Positions 1-7,290 of a stretch of 16,951 nucleotides of DNA are shown here, piece by piece. Each line of letters begins with the position of its first letter. The first letter of the stretch is position 1. The DNA is from Campylobacteraceae bacterium. GTDB lineage: Bacteria > Campylobacterota > Campylobacteria > Campylobacterales > Sulfurovaceae. The stretch covers positions 1-16,951 of the forward strand of contig JALVPA010000074.1 of the NCBI GenBank assembly GCA_027026055.1. Direction: 5' to 3'. The translations under genes were made by a program, and so were the position numbers. Under the pieces are notes generated by a model. The model made no database searches and was not told where the DNA came from. It was given only the letters and a program-made list of their open reading frames with translations.

Positions 1-1
1 C

Positions 2-121
2 ATAGAAGAGATCAATGCCACCGCGGGAAACCTCCTCTCGGAAATTCCCGTCCGTGAGGTTTTTCCCGATACCCAAATGCATTTCAAAGGAAGAAAAATC
101 ATGATAGAGAAACGATTTTGA
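2..121 (+). CDS. C-terminal end of an unidentified protein (5' truncated by window edge)
   Basis: An open frame enters from the left edge and runs about 39 codons to a TGA at 119-121. The visible C-terminus is mixed and charged, ending in KIMIEKRF, with no motif I recognise. Its stop overlaps the TTG start of the next gene in the string TTGA (118-121), the arrangement expected of translationally coupled genes in one operon, and its codon use resembles that of the neighbours. Both points support a real coding end rather than chance. The function cannot be assigned from this fragment. Confidence 0.55.
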   Translation: MEEINATAGNLLSEIPVREVFPDTQMHFKGRKIMIEKRF

Positions 122-1353
122 AACTTTCGCGATACTACGACGTTATCGTTGTCGGTGCGGGTGCGGCGGGATTGACGACGGCAATAGTGGCGGCGAAACA
201 AGGTTTGCGCGTTTCGATACTCGAACGAAACGCCAAAGCGGGCAAAAAAATCGCCGTTTCGGGAAACGGCCGATGTAATATCACCCATACGCATATCGCA
301 CCCGATCGCTATTACGCTACCCACGACGATTTTGTCGCGCAGGTATTGCATGGATACGATAGCGAGACGATCAGGTGCTTTCTCTCCGAACTCGGTATTC
401 CTACCGTCGCCAAAGAGGACGGTCGATGTTTCCCGCTTTCGATGAGCGCCAAAAGCGTCGTCGATCAATTTCTTTACGAAGTCGAACGTCTCGGCGTAAC
501 GATACGCTATAAAGAAGAGGTGACGAAAGTATCGCGCGATAAAGAAGAATTTTTCGTTGTAACACCGCATACCGCGTACCGATGCGGTCGGCTTGTATTG
601 GCAAACGGATCGTGCGCCGCGCCGAAATTGGGCGGAAGTGATTCGGGATATGCTCTTGCCGAATCGCTCGGACATCGTCTCGTCACGCCGCTTCCCGCAT
701 TGGTGCAATTGCATACTTACGAAAGATGGGTCGAGCGATGTGCGGGAGTCAAACATTTCGCCGAAGTAACACTTCGTATCGACGGTACGGAATCGCAGCG
801 GGTGAGAGGAGATGTGCTATTTACCCGTTACGGCGTGAGCGGATTGGCGATACTCGATCTAAGTACCCGCGCCTCTTTGGCACTTCATGCGGGAAGTTTT
901 TGCGAGATCGAAATCGACCTCTTCCCGAATTTTTCGCGTGATGCCCTTTTTAATTTACTCTATGCGCATCTCGATCGAGACAGAAACAAACCGCTACGTC
1001 TTTGGCTGGAAGCTTTTATCCCGCCGAAATTGGTACCGATTGTCCTGAAAGAAGCACATATGGAAGGAGACGACGAATCGCAACTCTCTCGAAAACGCCT
1101 GCACGCTCTCGTCTATACATTGAAACATCTCAAACTTTCCATTGAAAAGACACACGGGTTCGAACATGCCGAAGTAGCGGTAGGAGGAGTCGATACCACC
1201 GATATCGATCCTGTCACGATGGCGTCGAAACGATGCGACGGACTCTACTTTGCCGGAGAGATTCTCGACGTATGCGGCGAACGGGGCGGTTTCAACTTTC
1301 ATTTCGCTTTCGTTTCGGCTTTACGTGCGGCAAACGATCTCGCCGTTAGATAA
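118..1353 (+). CDS. HI0933/YhiN (BaiN-like) family FAD-dependent oxidoreductase
   Basis: This 411-residue flavoprotein belongs to the HI0933/YhiN family, whose characterised relatives include BaiN-type reductases; the substrate of most members is unknown. The N-terminal Rossmann dinucleotide-binding motif GAGAAGL is at residues 13-19, followed by an acidic residue near 36 that would hold the ribose. The family motif GNGRCN is at 49-54 and a GRCFPLS stretch begins at 102. The C-terminus has the second FAD-contacting block, GLYFAGE (375-381), followed by GGFN (390-393). The length is normal for the family. The start is TTG at 118, overlapping the upstream TGA; no in-frame ATG lies nearby, and only a weak GAGAA-type ribosome site precedes it, so translation is probably coupled. 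The 3' end overlaps the convergent recJ by 33 bp. It is likely cytosolic. Family assignment is firm; the physiological reaction is not known. Confidence 0.88.
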   Translation: MKLSRYYDVIVVGAGAAGLTTAIVAAKQGLRVSILERNAKAGKKIAVSGNGRCNITHTHIAPDRYYATHDDFVAQVLHGYDSETIRCFLSELGIPTVAKEDGRCFPLSMSAKSVVDQFLYEVERLGVTIRYKEEVTKVSRDKEEFFVVTPHTAYRCGRLVLANGSCAAPKLGGSDSGYALAESLGHRLVTPLPALVQLHTYERWVERCAGVKHFAEVTLRIDGTESQRVRGDVLFTRYGVSGLAILDLSTRASLALHAGSFCEIEIDLFPNFSRDALFNLLYAHLDRDRNKPLRLWLEAFIPPKLVPIVLKEAHMEGDDESQLSRKRLHALVYTLKHLKLSIEKTHGFEHAEVAVGGVDTTDIDPVTMASKRCDGLYFAGEILDVCGERGGFNFHFAFVSALRAANDLAVR

Positions 1354-2940
1354 ATCATGCAATCGCATCTCTTCGATCATAAGTTGCAGCGACGTTTCCC
1401 AACGAAAAGTATTTTCGGCGACGCTATATACGATATCGACTATGCTTCCTATTTCATACCTTTCGTCGCTTTTGAAACGAACGGCGGGAAATATAATACC
1501 ATCATGCTCCAGTACGAAGCGTAGATGCGCCCCCTCTTTGCCGATGGGGCGCATATCTCGAACAATGACGTCGGACGTAAAAAAGAGCGGTTTACGATTG
1601 CCTACGCCATACGGTTCGAAACGTTTGATCACTGACATTAATGCACCGTCGATTACTGCAAAATCGAGTGCACCGACAATCTCTTTTTGCGTCGGTACGG
1701 TACGGTACGCTCCCGCTTCAAAAGCGCGATTGAGTGCTTCTTTAAAGGCTTCGAGACGCGCCGCTTCGAGCCTAATGCCAATCGCGGCGGCATGACCGCC
1801 GAATTTATCCAAATGTGCACGCAACGGATCCACAAGCGAAAAGAGATCGCATTCGCCGTAACTGCGACCGCTGCCTTTGAGCATACCGTTTCCCTCTTCG
1901 CACAGCACGATGCACGGTTTTTTGGTATCTCTACTTAACCTCGCCGCGACGATACCCATGACCCCTTCGTGCCACCCTTTGCCCTTCACTACCGTAACGG
2001 CATCGTTTTCATTCAGCGATTCCGTCGCAGCGCGTGTCATTTCCGCTTCGATCTCTTTGCGACGTTCGTTAAACGCAATCAGCCGTTGCAACGTACTTCT
2101 CGCTTCGTAGATATTGGGGGCATCCAAAAACGCGACGGCATAAGAAGCATCTTCCATCCTTCCCGCACTATTGAGCAACGGCGCCAGCGAAAACCCAATA
2201 TCTTCCGCGTCGAAAAACTCTTTTCGTACAAACTCTTTATAAGCGCGAAACGCGGGCAAATCGCTTTTTGCCATCACTTGCAGTCCCGCTATCGTCATCG
2301 CACGATTAATATGTTTTAGCGGCATCATATCGGCGACGATCGCGATCGCCGTAAACGGTAGCAACGATTTTAAATCGATCGATGCTTGTATCGTTTGTTT
2401 CAACGCAGCGACAAGATACCATGCGATTTGTGCGCCGCATATTTCATCGTAAGGAAATGTGCAATCGTTTCGTTTCGGATCGACGATCGCATACGCATCG
2501 GGCAATCTCGGCGGCAACAGATGATGATCGGTAACGATCAGATCGATCCCGCGCGCTTTACATACTTCTGCCGCATCGAGCGCAGCGATGCCGTTGTCAA
2601 CGGTGACGATGAGATCGCACGGACCAATTTTGTCCAACACCGATACGGAAATACCGTAACCGTCTTCGAAACGATTGGGAATGAGCCAAGCAATTTTATA
2701 TTCGATAGCGTCGAAAAAACGTTTGAGGATCGTCGTAGCGGTCACACCGTCCACATCATAATCGCCGATAACGACTATGCGTTCACGATGTCTTATCGCA
2801 TCGGCGATACGTTCGGCCGCCTTTTGCATATCAGCAAAAGCAAAAGGCGAAGGCAAATCTTTAAGTGTGAGAAACCCTTCCTCTTCAAAGCGCGACGAAA
2901 GAACGGAAAACAACGCCTCCGGCGTCGTGATCTTACGCAT
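1321..2940 (-). CDS. recJ: single-stranded-DNA-specific 5'-3' exonuclease RecJ
   Basis: The 539-residue product matches RecJ, the DHH-family nuclease that degrades single-stranded DNA 5' to 3' in recombinational, base-excision and mismatch repair. The metal-binding motifs appear in order: DYDVDG at residues 60-65, TVDNG at 113-117, TDHH at 137-140, D204 in the VADMMPL block, and NSAGR at 257-261. The DHHA1 region follows, with GWHEGVMG at 322-329, SGRS at 357-360 and GGHAAAIG at 381-388. A C-terminal OB-like segment completes the protein. It is slightly shorter than the E. coli enzyme, with a compact N-terminus. The ATG at 2940-2938 lies inside the last codons of pyrG (8-bp overlap) with no strong Shine-Dalgarno, so translation is probably coupled to pyrG. 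The 3' end overlaps the convergent flavoprotein gene. Confidence 0.95.
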   Translation of the reverse strand: MRKITTPEALFSVLSSRFEEEGFLTLKDLPSPFAFADMQKAAERIADAIRHRERIVVIGDYDVDGVTATTILKRFFDAIEYKIAWLIPNRFEDGYGISVSVLDKIGPCDLIVTVDNGIAALDAAEVCKARGIDLIVTDHHLLPPRLPDAYAIVDPKRNDCTFPYDEICGAQIAWYLVAALKQTIQASIDLKSLLPFTAIAIVADMMPLKHINRAMTIAGLQVMAKSDLPAFRAYKEFVRKEFFDAEDIGFSLAPLLNSAGRMEDASYAVAFLDAPNIYEARSTLQRLIAFNERRKEIEAEMTRAATESLNENDAVTVVKGKGWHEGVMGIVAARLSRDTKKPCIVLCEEGNGMLKGSGRSYGECDLFSLVDPLRAHLDKFGGHAAAIGIRLEAARLEAFKEALNRAFEAGAYRTVPTQKEIVGALDFAVIDGALMSVIKRFEPYGVGNRKPLFFTSDVIVRDMRPIGKEGAHLRFVLEHDGIIFPAVRFKSDERYEIGSIVDIVYSVAENTFRWETSLQLMIEEMRLHDLSNGEIVCRT

Positions 2941-4564
2941 CTTTATTTGACATAGAAGCTTTGATAAAGGCTAAAATAGCTGGATTGGGACTTTGAAGTC
3001 TCGAAGTGAATTCCGGGTGAAACTGTACGCCGAGGAACCACGGATGATCTGTCACTTCCACCGCTTCGATCAACCCGTTCGATTCGCCGGTGATTTGCAT
3101 ACCGTGCGACTCGAGATCATCTCGATATGCGGGATTGGCTTCATAGCGATGACGATGCCGTTCGTATATGACGGAGGCGTCGTATGCCTCTCTGAGTCGA
3201 CTTCCCTCTTTGGTCTCGCATTCGTATTCGCCGAGTCGCAGCGTACCGCCCATCGGCGAAGAGGTGGTACGTACCTGTTTCGTCCCGCTTGCGTCGATAA
3301 ATTCGTCGATAAGATAGACAACGGGATGGGCCGTTTCGGGATCGAACTCGACCGAATTGGCATCTTCGTATCCCAAAACGTTTCGCGCGAACTCCACCAT
3401 CGAAAGCTGCATTCCCAAACATATACCGAGAAAAGGCACGCGATTTTCACGCGCATACCGAATCGCTTCGATTTTTCCTTCGACCCCTCTGGCACCGAAT
3501 CCGCCCGCAACTAAGATACCGTCTACGTCTTGCGTAAATTTTTCGGCGCCTTCTTCTTCGACCTTTTCGCTGTCGACCCATTTGATATCGACTTTGGCGT
3601 CAAGATGCGCACCCGCATGTACCAACGCTTCGGTGAGCGATTTGTACGACTCTTTAAGATCCAAATACTTTCCGACAAAGGCGATTTTGACACTTCCTTC
3701 TGGTTTGAGTATTTTGTGTACCAACTCGCTCCATTCGTCCATTTTGGGTTGACAATTTTCAAGTTGCAGTTGGGTGCAAATCGGGGTGAGAATGTCTTGC
3801 GAAAGAAAATTAAGCGGTACTTTGTAGATCGTAGGGGCGTCTTCTGCGACGATGACCGAATTTTCTTCGACATCGCAACTGTAAGCGATTTTGCGTTTAA
3901 TATCGCTACCGACAGGCATCTCTGCACGCAAGATCAACATATGCGGCGCGATACCGATACGTCGAAGCTCTTGTACCGAATGTTGCGTCGGTTTGGTTTT
4001 GAGTTCTCCGGCGGCTTTGATATAAGGTAAAAGGGTTACGTGTACATTCATCACGTTGTGTTTGCCGAGTTCATGCTTGATCTGTCTGATCGTCTCCAGA
4101 AACGGCAACCCTTCGATATCTCCGACCGTTCCGCCGAGCTCTACGATGAGAATATCTTTATTTTCGCCCGCCCGAAAAATACGCTCTTTAATTTCGTTGA
4201 CGATATGCGGTACGACTTGTATCGTTTTACCGAGATATTTGCCTTTGCGTTCGTTTTCGATGACCGTTTTATAGACTTGACCCGTCGTGAAATTGTTGTT
4301 TTGCGTCAGCGACGTATCCAAAAAACGCTCGTAATGTCCCAAGTCGAGGTCGGTCTCCGCACCGTCTTTGGTAACGAAAACTTCACCGTGTTCCAATGGT
4401 GACATCGTACCGGGATCGACGTTGATGTACGGATCGAGTTTGAGTACGCCGACTCTACGTCCCGTATGTTTTAATAGCGTTCCGATACTTGCGGCCGTAA
4501 TACCTTTTCCCAGAGAACTGAGTACGCCTCCGGTTACAAAAATGAATTTTGTAGATTTGGACAT
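2933..4564 (-). CDS. pyrG: CTP synthase (glutamine-hydrolysing)
   Basis: PyrG makes CTP from UTP using ATP and glutamine-derived ammonia, the last step of pyrimidine nucleotide synthesis. Counting from the chosen ATG (543 residues), the synthetase domain has GGVLSSLGKG at 12-21, the metal-binding D72 and E142 (in VELGGTVGDIE), and a KPTQHSVQELR nucleotide-binding segment from 191. The class I glutamine amidotransferase domain has GGFGARG at 354-360, nucleophile C382 in GICLGMQ, and H516/E518 in GVQFHPEF. A TTG three codons upstream (4573-4571) is possible, but AAGGA directly abuts it, whereas the same AAGGA sits 9 nt before the ATG at 4564-4562, so I prefer the ATG. The gene follows dnaN after 16 bp and overlaps recJ by 8 bp, suggesting one transcript. 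Confidence 0.96.
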   Translation of the reverse strand: MSKSTKFIFVTGGVLSSLGKGITAASIGTLLKHTGRRVGVLKLDPYINVDPGTMSPLEHGEVFVTKDGAETDLDLGHYERFLDTSLTQNNNFTTGQVYKTVIENERKGKYLGKTIQVVPHIVNEIKERIFRAGENKDILIVELGGTVGDIEGLPFLETIRQIKHELGKHNVMNVHVTLLPYIKAAGELKTKPTQHSVQELRRIGIAPHMLILRAEMPVGSDIKRKIAYSCDVEENSVIVAEDAPTIYKVPLNFLSQDILTPICTQLQLENCQPKMDEWSELVHKILKPEGSVKIAFVGKYLDLKESYKSLTEALVHAGAHLDAKVDIKWVDSEKVEEEGAEKFTQDVDGILVAGGFGARGVEGKIEAIRYARENRVPFLGICLGMQLSMVEFARNVLGYEDANSVEFDPETAHPVVYLIDEFIDASGTKQVRTTSSPMGGTLRLGEYECETKEGSRLREAYDASVIYERHRHRYEANPAYRDDLESHGMQITGESNGLIEAVEVTDHPWFLGVQFHPEFTSRLQSPNPAILAFIKASMSNKDA

Positions 4565-4580
4565 CTTTTGCAATCCTTCT

Positions 4581-5648
4581 TTATGCGACGATAGGCATGA
4601 TGATAGTGATAAAGTTGTTTTCTTTTACGACAAAAGGCAATGTCGATTCGTTAAATTGCATCTCGAACGTTCCTTGTTCCGTTTGTGCGATAAAGTCGAG
4701 AAGATATTTGCTGTTGAAAGAGATTTCGAATTTCTCTTCGATACCCGTATCTATTTCGATTTCCGTTTTGGCTTCGATATTGTCCGCACTGAGAGAGTGA
4801 AATAGTATAGCGTGACTCATGATGGTCATTTTGATTTCGTGCGAGATAGTAGTGATCATTTTAATCGCTTCCATCATCTCTTTTTTTGGTAAGACGACTA
4901 TGTGTTTGATACTGGCGGGTACGATACGTTCATAATCAGGATATTTTCCGTTGATCAATCTCGTATAAAAATAGTAGTTTTCGTTACGTATAATGAGATT
5001 GGTTTGGTCATAATAGATATGGATTTGATCCAAAAAGAGTTTTTGAATCTCAATAATCGCTTTTTTCGGAATGATAAGGGAGAGTTGCGTATCGTTGTGT
5101 CCGAGAATGGTGGCGATGGCCAAACGTCTAGTGTCGGTACCGACAAGATCGGTGCGATCGTTTTTGATATTGATCAAAGCGCCGTTGAGTTCGTATTTGG
5201 GGTTATTGGTATCGATGGCGGGAGAGATTTTTTTGAGATTTTGGATCAAAGCGAATGAATCGAGCGTAATCTCGGGTTTATCGTCGGTTTTCGGAAAGGA
5301 GGGATAGGTGGAAGCGTCGAAGGTGGGAAGTTTGAACTTTGATTGTTTTTGTTTGATAGTGAGGATATCGTCGTGAGTTTCCAAAACGATTTCGTCCTCT
5401 TTGAGGATACGTACAATATCGAGTAGTTTCTTTCCGTTGGCGGTAAATTCCCCTTCGTTTTCGATTACAAATTGATCTGATACGATACTTAATCCGATTT
5501 CGTTGTCGGTTGCTTTAACGATACATTTTTCCGCTTCTGTACGAAAAAGGATGTGTGAAGTAATTTGTGTGGCATCTTTTTTTTCGAGAAAGGGTTGTAG
5601 ATTGATGAGTATCGATTCAATAATCTGTTTGGGCGCTTTGATCTTCAT
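4581..5648 (-). CDS. dnaN: DNA polymerase III beta subunit (sliding clamp)
   Basis: The 355-residue product is the beta clamp, a ring dimer that tethers DNA polymerase III to DNA and recruits other replication and repair proteins. Placement directly after dnaA, the usual length, and family segments such as GKKLLDIVR (about 72-80) and the VGTDTRRLAIA strand region (about 171) support the call. The C-terminus ends IIMPIVA, where E. coli ends MPMRL; these last residues form part of the peptide-binding cleft, so partner peptides may differ here. The ATG at 5648-5646 is preceded by a good AGGAG ribosome site 6-7 nt upstream. Local GC is lower than in pyrG or typA, and the coding strand is notably poor in G. 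The gene lies in the dnaA-dnaN-pyrG-recJ series. Confidence 0.95.
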   Translation of the reverse strand: MKIKAPKQIIESILINLQPFLEKKDATQITSHILFRTEAEKCIVKATDNEIGLSIVSDQFVIENEGEFTANGKKLLDIVRILKEDEIVLETHDDILTIKQKQSKFKLPTFDASTYPSFPKTDDKPEITLDSFALIQNLKKISPAIDTNNPKYELNGALINIKNDRTDLVGTDTRRLAIATILGHNDTQLSLIIPKKAIIEIQKLFLDQIHIYYDQTNLIIRNENYYFYTRLINGKYPDYERIVPASIKHIVVLPKKEMMEAIKMITTISHEIKMTIMSHAILFHSLSADNIEAKTEIEIDTGIEEKFEISFNSKYLLDFIAQTEQGTFEMQFNESTLPFVVKENNFITIIMPIVA

Positions 5649-5835
5649 GCTCTCTCCTTTTTTATTTTAGTTTTCATAGTATGTAGAAGTAGTATTGCGT
5701 GCAAATGTGAAAAAGTGTTTTTTCCCCGCCGTACGGCTTTTTTTCTTATTTTGTGCCGTGTGTATCGTTTTCACATTGTTTCACTGAATATAATTATATC
5801 TTTTTTTTATTCAACTTTTTTTATTAGCGAAGTGC
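5649..5835. other. dnaA-dnaN spacer: candidate origin module (DnaA boxes plus AT-rich unwinding tract)
   Basis: This 187-bp non-coding spacer holds three DnaA-box-like 9-mers with the TTCAC core typical of Campylobacterota: TTTTTCACA on the - strand (5706-5714), GTTTTCACA on + (5767-5775) and TGTTTCACT on + (5777-5785). The last two start 10 bp apart, one helical turn. Immediately next to them, 5787-5826 contains only 3 G/C in 40 bases, a good candidate duplex-unwinding element. A 10-bp palindrome, GCCGTACGGC, lies at 5728-5737. In Helicobacter pylori the origin is split across both sides of dnaA, and the unwinding element lies in the module downstream of dnaA, which is this position. Box assignment is by eye; function is inferred. 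Confidence 0.6.
5676..5704 (-). promoter_or_regulatory. candidate dnaN promoter
   Basis: Reading the - strand, TTGCAC (5704-5699) and TACTAT (5681-5676) are separated by 17 bp and would start transcription about 20 nt before the dnaN ATG, upstream of its AGGAG site. A DnaA-box-like site (5706-5714) abuts the -35 element, so DnaA could regulate dnaN. A second possible -10, TATAAT at 5798-5793, lies inside the AT-rich tract. This is pattern matching only. Confidence 0.35.
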
Positions 5836-7158
5836 TTATTTTTTTTCCGTATGGATTTTGTTGGACAACTCTTCGAGCAAGACTTTGAAATTTTCGTCTT
5901 TTTCGATAATTTCGTCTATTTTTTTCATAGCATGAGAGACGGCACTGTGATCTTTCATTCCGAAATAGACGGCGATTTGCGGCATGGAGTTGGGTGTGAG
6001 ATGTCGTGCGAGGTAGATGGCGGTGCGTCTGGCGTTGACAACATTTTTGGTACGTTTTTTGGAGGTGATGTCGCTTGGTTTGACGTTGAGTTCTCTGGCG
6101 ACAATTTTGACAATATCGTCGATGGAGACGCTCTCTTTCTTCTCTTTGAGTTGGTCTTTGATGGCGTTTTTGGCAAATTCGAGCGTAATCTCCTGACCGA
6201 GCATCGACGCCATGGCGTTGATGCGAATGAGTGTACCTTCGATTTCTCTGATATTGTCTCCCATGTGCGTGGCAATATAGTGCACCACTTCTTTGTTGAG
6301 ACGAATACCGTCGAGTTCGCATTTTTTTTCGATAATGGCGATTTTTGTTTCGAGTCCGGGAGGTTGGATATCGGCCAAAAGACCCCATTCGAAACGGGTA
6401 CGTAACCTATCTACGAGTCCGGCGATTTTGTTTGGCGGTCTGTCGGCGGTGATAACGATCTGTTTATGGGCGTTGTGCAGTTCGTTGAAGGTATGAAAAA
6501 ATTCCTCTTGCGTTTGCTCTTTGCGGCTGAGAAACTGGATATCGTCGATTAGTAAAAGATCGCAGGCGCGAAATTTGTCTCTGAATCTATCCATAGTTTG
6601 CGAACGCAAATGTGAAGTAAAAGCGTTCATAAATTGTTCGAGCGTCGTATAGATGACGGTATCGCCGAGTCCGACGCGGTAGTTGCCGATCGCTTGCAGC
6701 AGGTGAGTTTTTCCGAGACCGACACCGCCGTAGATAAAGAGAGGGTTGTAAAGTTTTCCCGGTTTTTCGGCGACCGACTTTGCGGTGGTATAAGCAAATT
6801 GGTTCGAGTCGCCGACGATAAAACTGTCGAAAGTAAGCGAAGGATTGAGATGGGTACTCTTTTTCGATTGTTTTTCGACCGAAGCGACGGTAGGCTTTTC
6901 GGAGGTTTTGGACTCGCTTTTTCTGACGACGATATCTATCGTCGGGCGCACTTGGGTGTGAAGTTCGAAAAGATGGGCGAGTATGTCGCTGTATTTTGTT
7001 TTGATCCATTTGGCAATAAAGGGATTGGGGGCGTGAAAGAGCGCATAATTGCTTCGTGATGCTTTGGTATCGTAGACCAATTTTTTTAGATAGCGTTCGT
7101 ATTCTATTTGGGAGATCTCTTTTTTGAGTTCGTAGAGTATTTTTTGTCCGAGGTTCAT
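5836..7158 (-). CDS. dnaA: chromosomal replication initiator protein DnaA
   Basis: The 440-residue product is DnaA, the AAA+ ATPase that binds origin DnaA boxes, oligomerises with ATP and opens the duplex. Domain I spans about residues 1-80, followed by a short variable linker (about 81-105). The AAA+ domain has Walker A GGVGLGKTH at 144-152 and Walker B LLLIDDIQF at 201-209, with sensor and arginine-finger regions through about 320. Domain IV, the DNA-binding part, carries RRTAIYLARHLT near 378-389 and the signature helix MKDHSAVSHAMKKI at 401-414. The position matching E. coli T436 is alanine (A406), in a protein expected to read TTCAC-type boxes. The ATG at 7158-7156 has only a weak AAAG ribosome site. 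Both flanking spacers carry DnaA-box-like sites, implying autoregulation and origin function. Confidence 0.97.
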   Translation of the reverse strand: MNLGQKILYELKKEISQIEYERYLKKLVYDTKASRSNYALFHAPNPFIAKWIKTKYSDILAHLFELHTQVRPTIDIVVRKSESKTSEKPTVASVEKQSKKSTHLNPSLTFDSFIVGDSNQFAYTTAKSVAEKPGKLYNPLFIYGGVGLGKTHLLQAIGNYRVGLGDTVIYTTLEQFMNAFTSHLRSQTMDRFRDKFRACDLLLIDDIQFLSRKEQTQEEFFHTFNELHNAHKQIVITADRPPNKIAGLVDRLRTRFEWGLLADIQPPGLETKIAIIEKKCELDGIRLNKEVVHYIATHMGDNIREIEGTLIRINAMASMLGQEITLEFAKNAIKDQLKEKKESVSIDDIVKIVARELNVKPSDITSKKRTKNVVNARRTAIYLARHLTPNSMPQIAVYFGMKDHSAVSHAMKKIDEIIEKDENFKVLLEELSNKIHTEKK

Positions 7159-7290
7159 TGTTTTACTTTGGGTTGAAATTTGAAAACGTCAATGTGAATA
7201 ACTTTCGCAATTTTATCCGAAATCGGTTAAAATACGACAATTATCATAGTGGTGAATAAAATATTCACGATGTGAAAAAGGTGTGAATGA
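7159..7290. other. ruvC-dnaA spacer: candidate origin module with DnaA-box array
   Basis: Five 9-mers with the TTCAC core lie here: TTATTCACA on - (7193-7201), TTATTCACC on - (7251-7259), ATATTCACG on + (7261-7269), TTTTTCACA on - (7271-7279) and TCATTCACA on - (7282-7290). The first matches the classical TTATNCACA consensus and the last the Helicobacter pylori box. The last four begin 10-11 bp apart, so they would lie on one face of the helix, and the final one covers the ruvC ATG (7287). With the dnaA-dnaN module this forms the upstream half of a likely bipartite origin. Positions were read by eye; no binding data are available. Confidence 0.6.
7210..7233. promoter_or_regulatory. candidate divergent dnaA and ruvC promoters
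   Basis: For dnaA, the - strand reads GGATAAAAT with TAAAAT at 7215-7210, placing a start near 7203, about 45 nt before the ATG and at the edge of the DnaA box at 7193-7201. For ruvC, the + strand has TAAAAT at 7228-7233, placing a start near 7240 ahead of the phased box array. Neither has a clear -35, which is usual for Campylobacterota. Both would be open to repression by DnaA. Inferred from -10 similarity only. Confidence 0.35.

Noticed and set aside
5684..5695. DnaA-trio-like series TAG-AAG-TAG-TAT next to the box at 5706
   Set aside because: It fits the loose [T/A]A[G/A] pattern for only a few repeats and coincides with the spacer of the likely dnaN promoter; the AT-rich tract at 5787-5826 is the better unwinding candidate.
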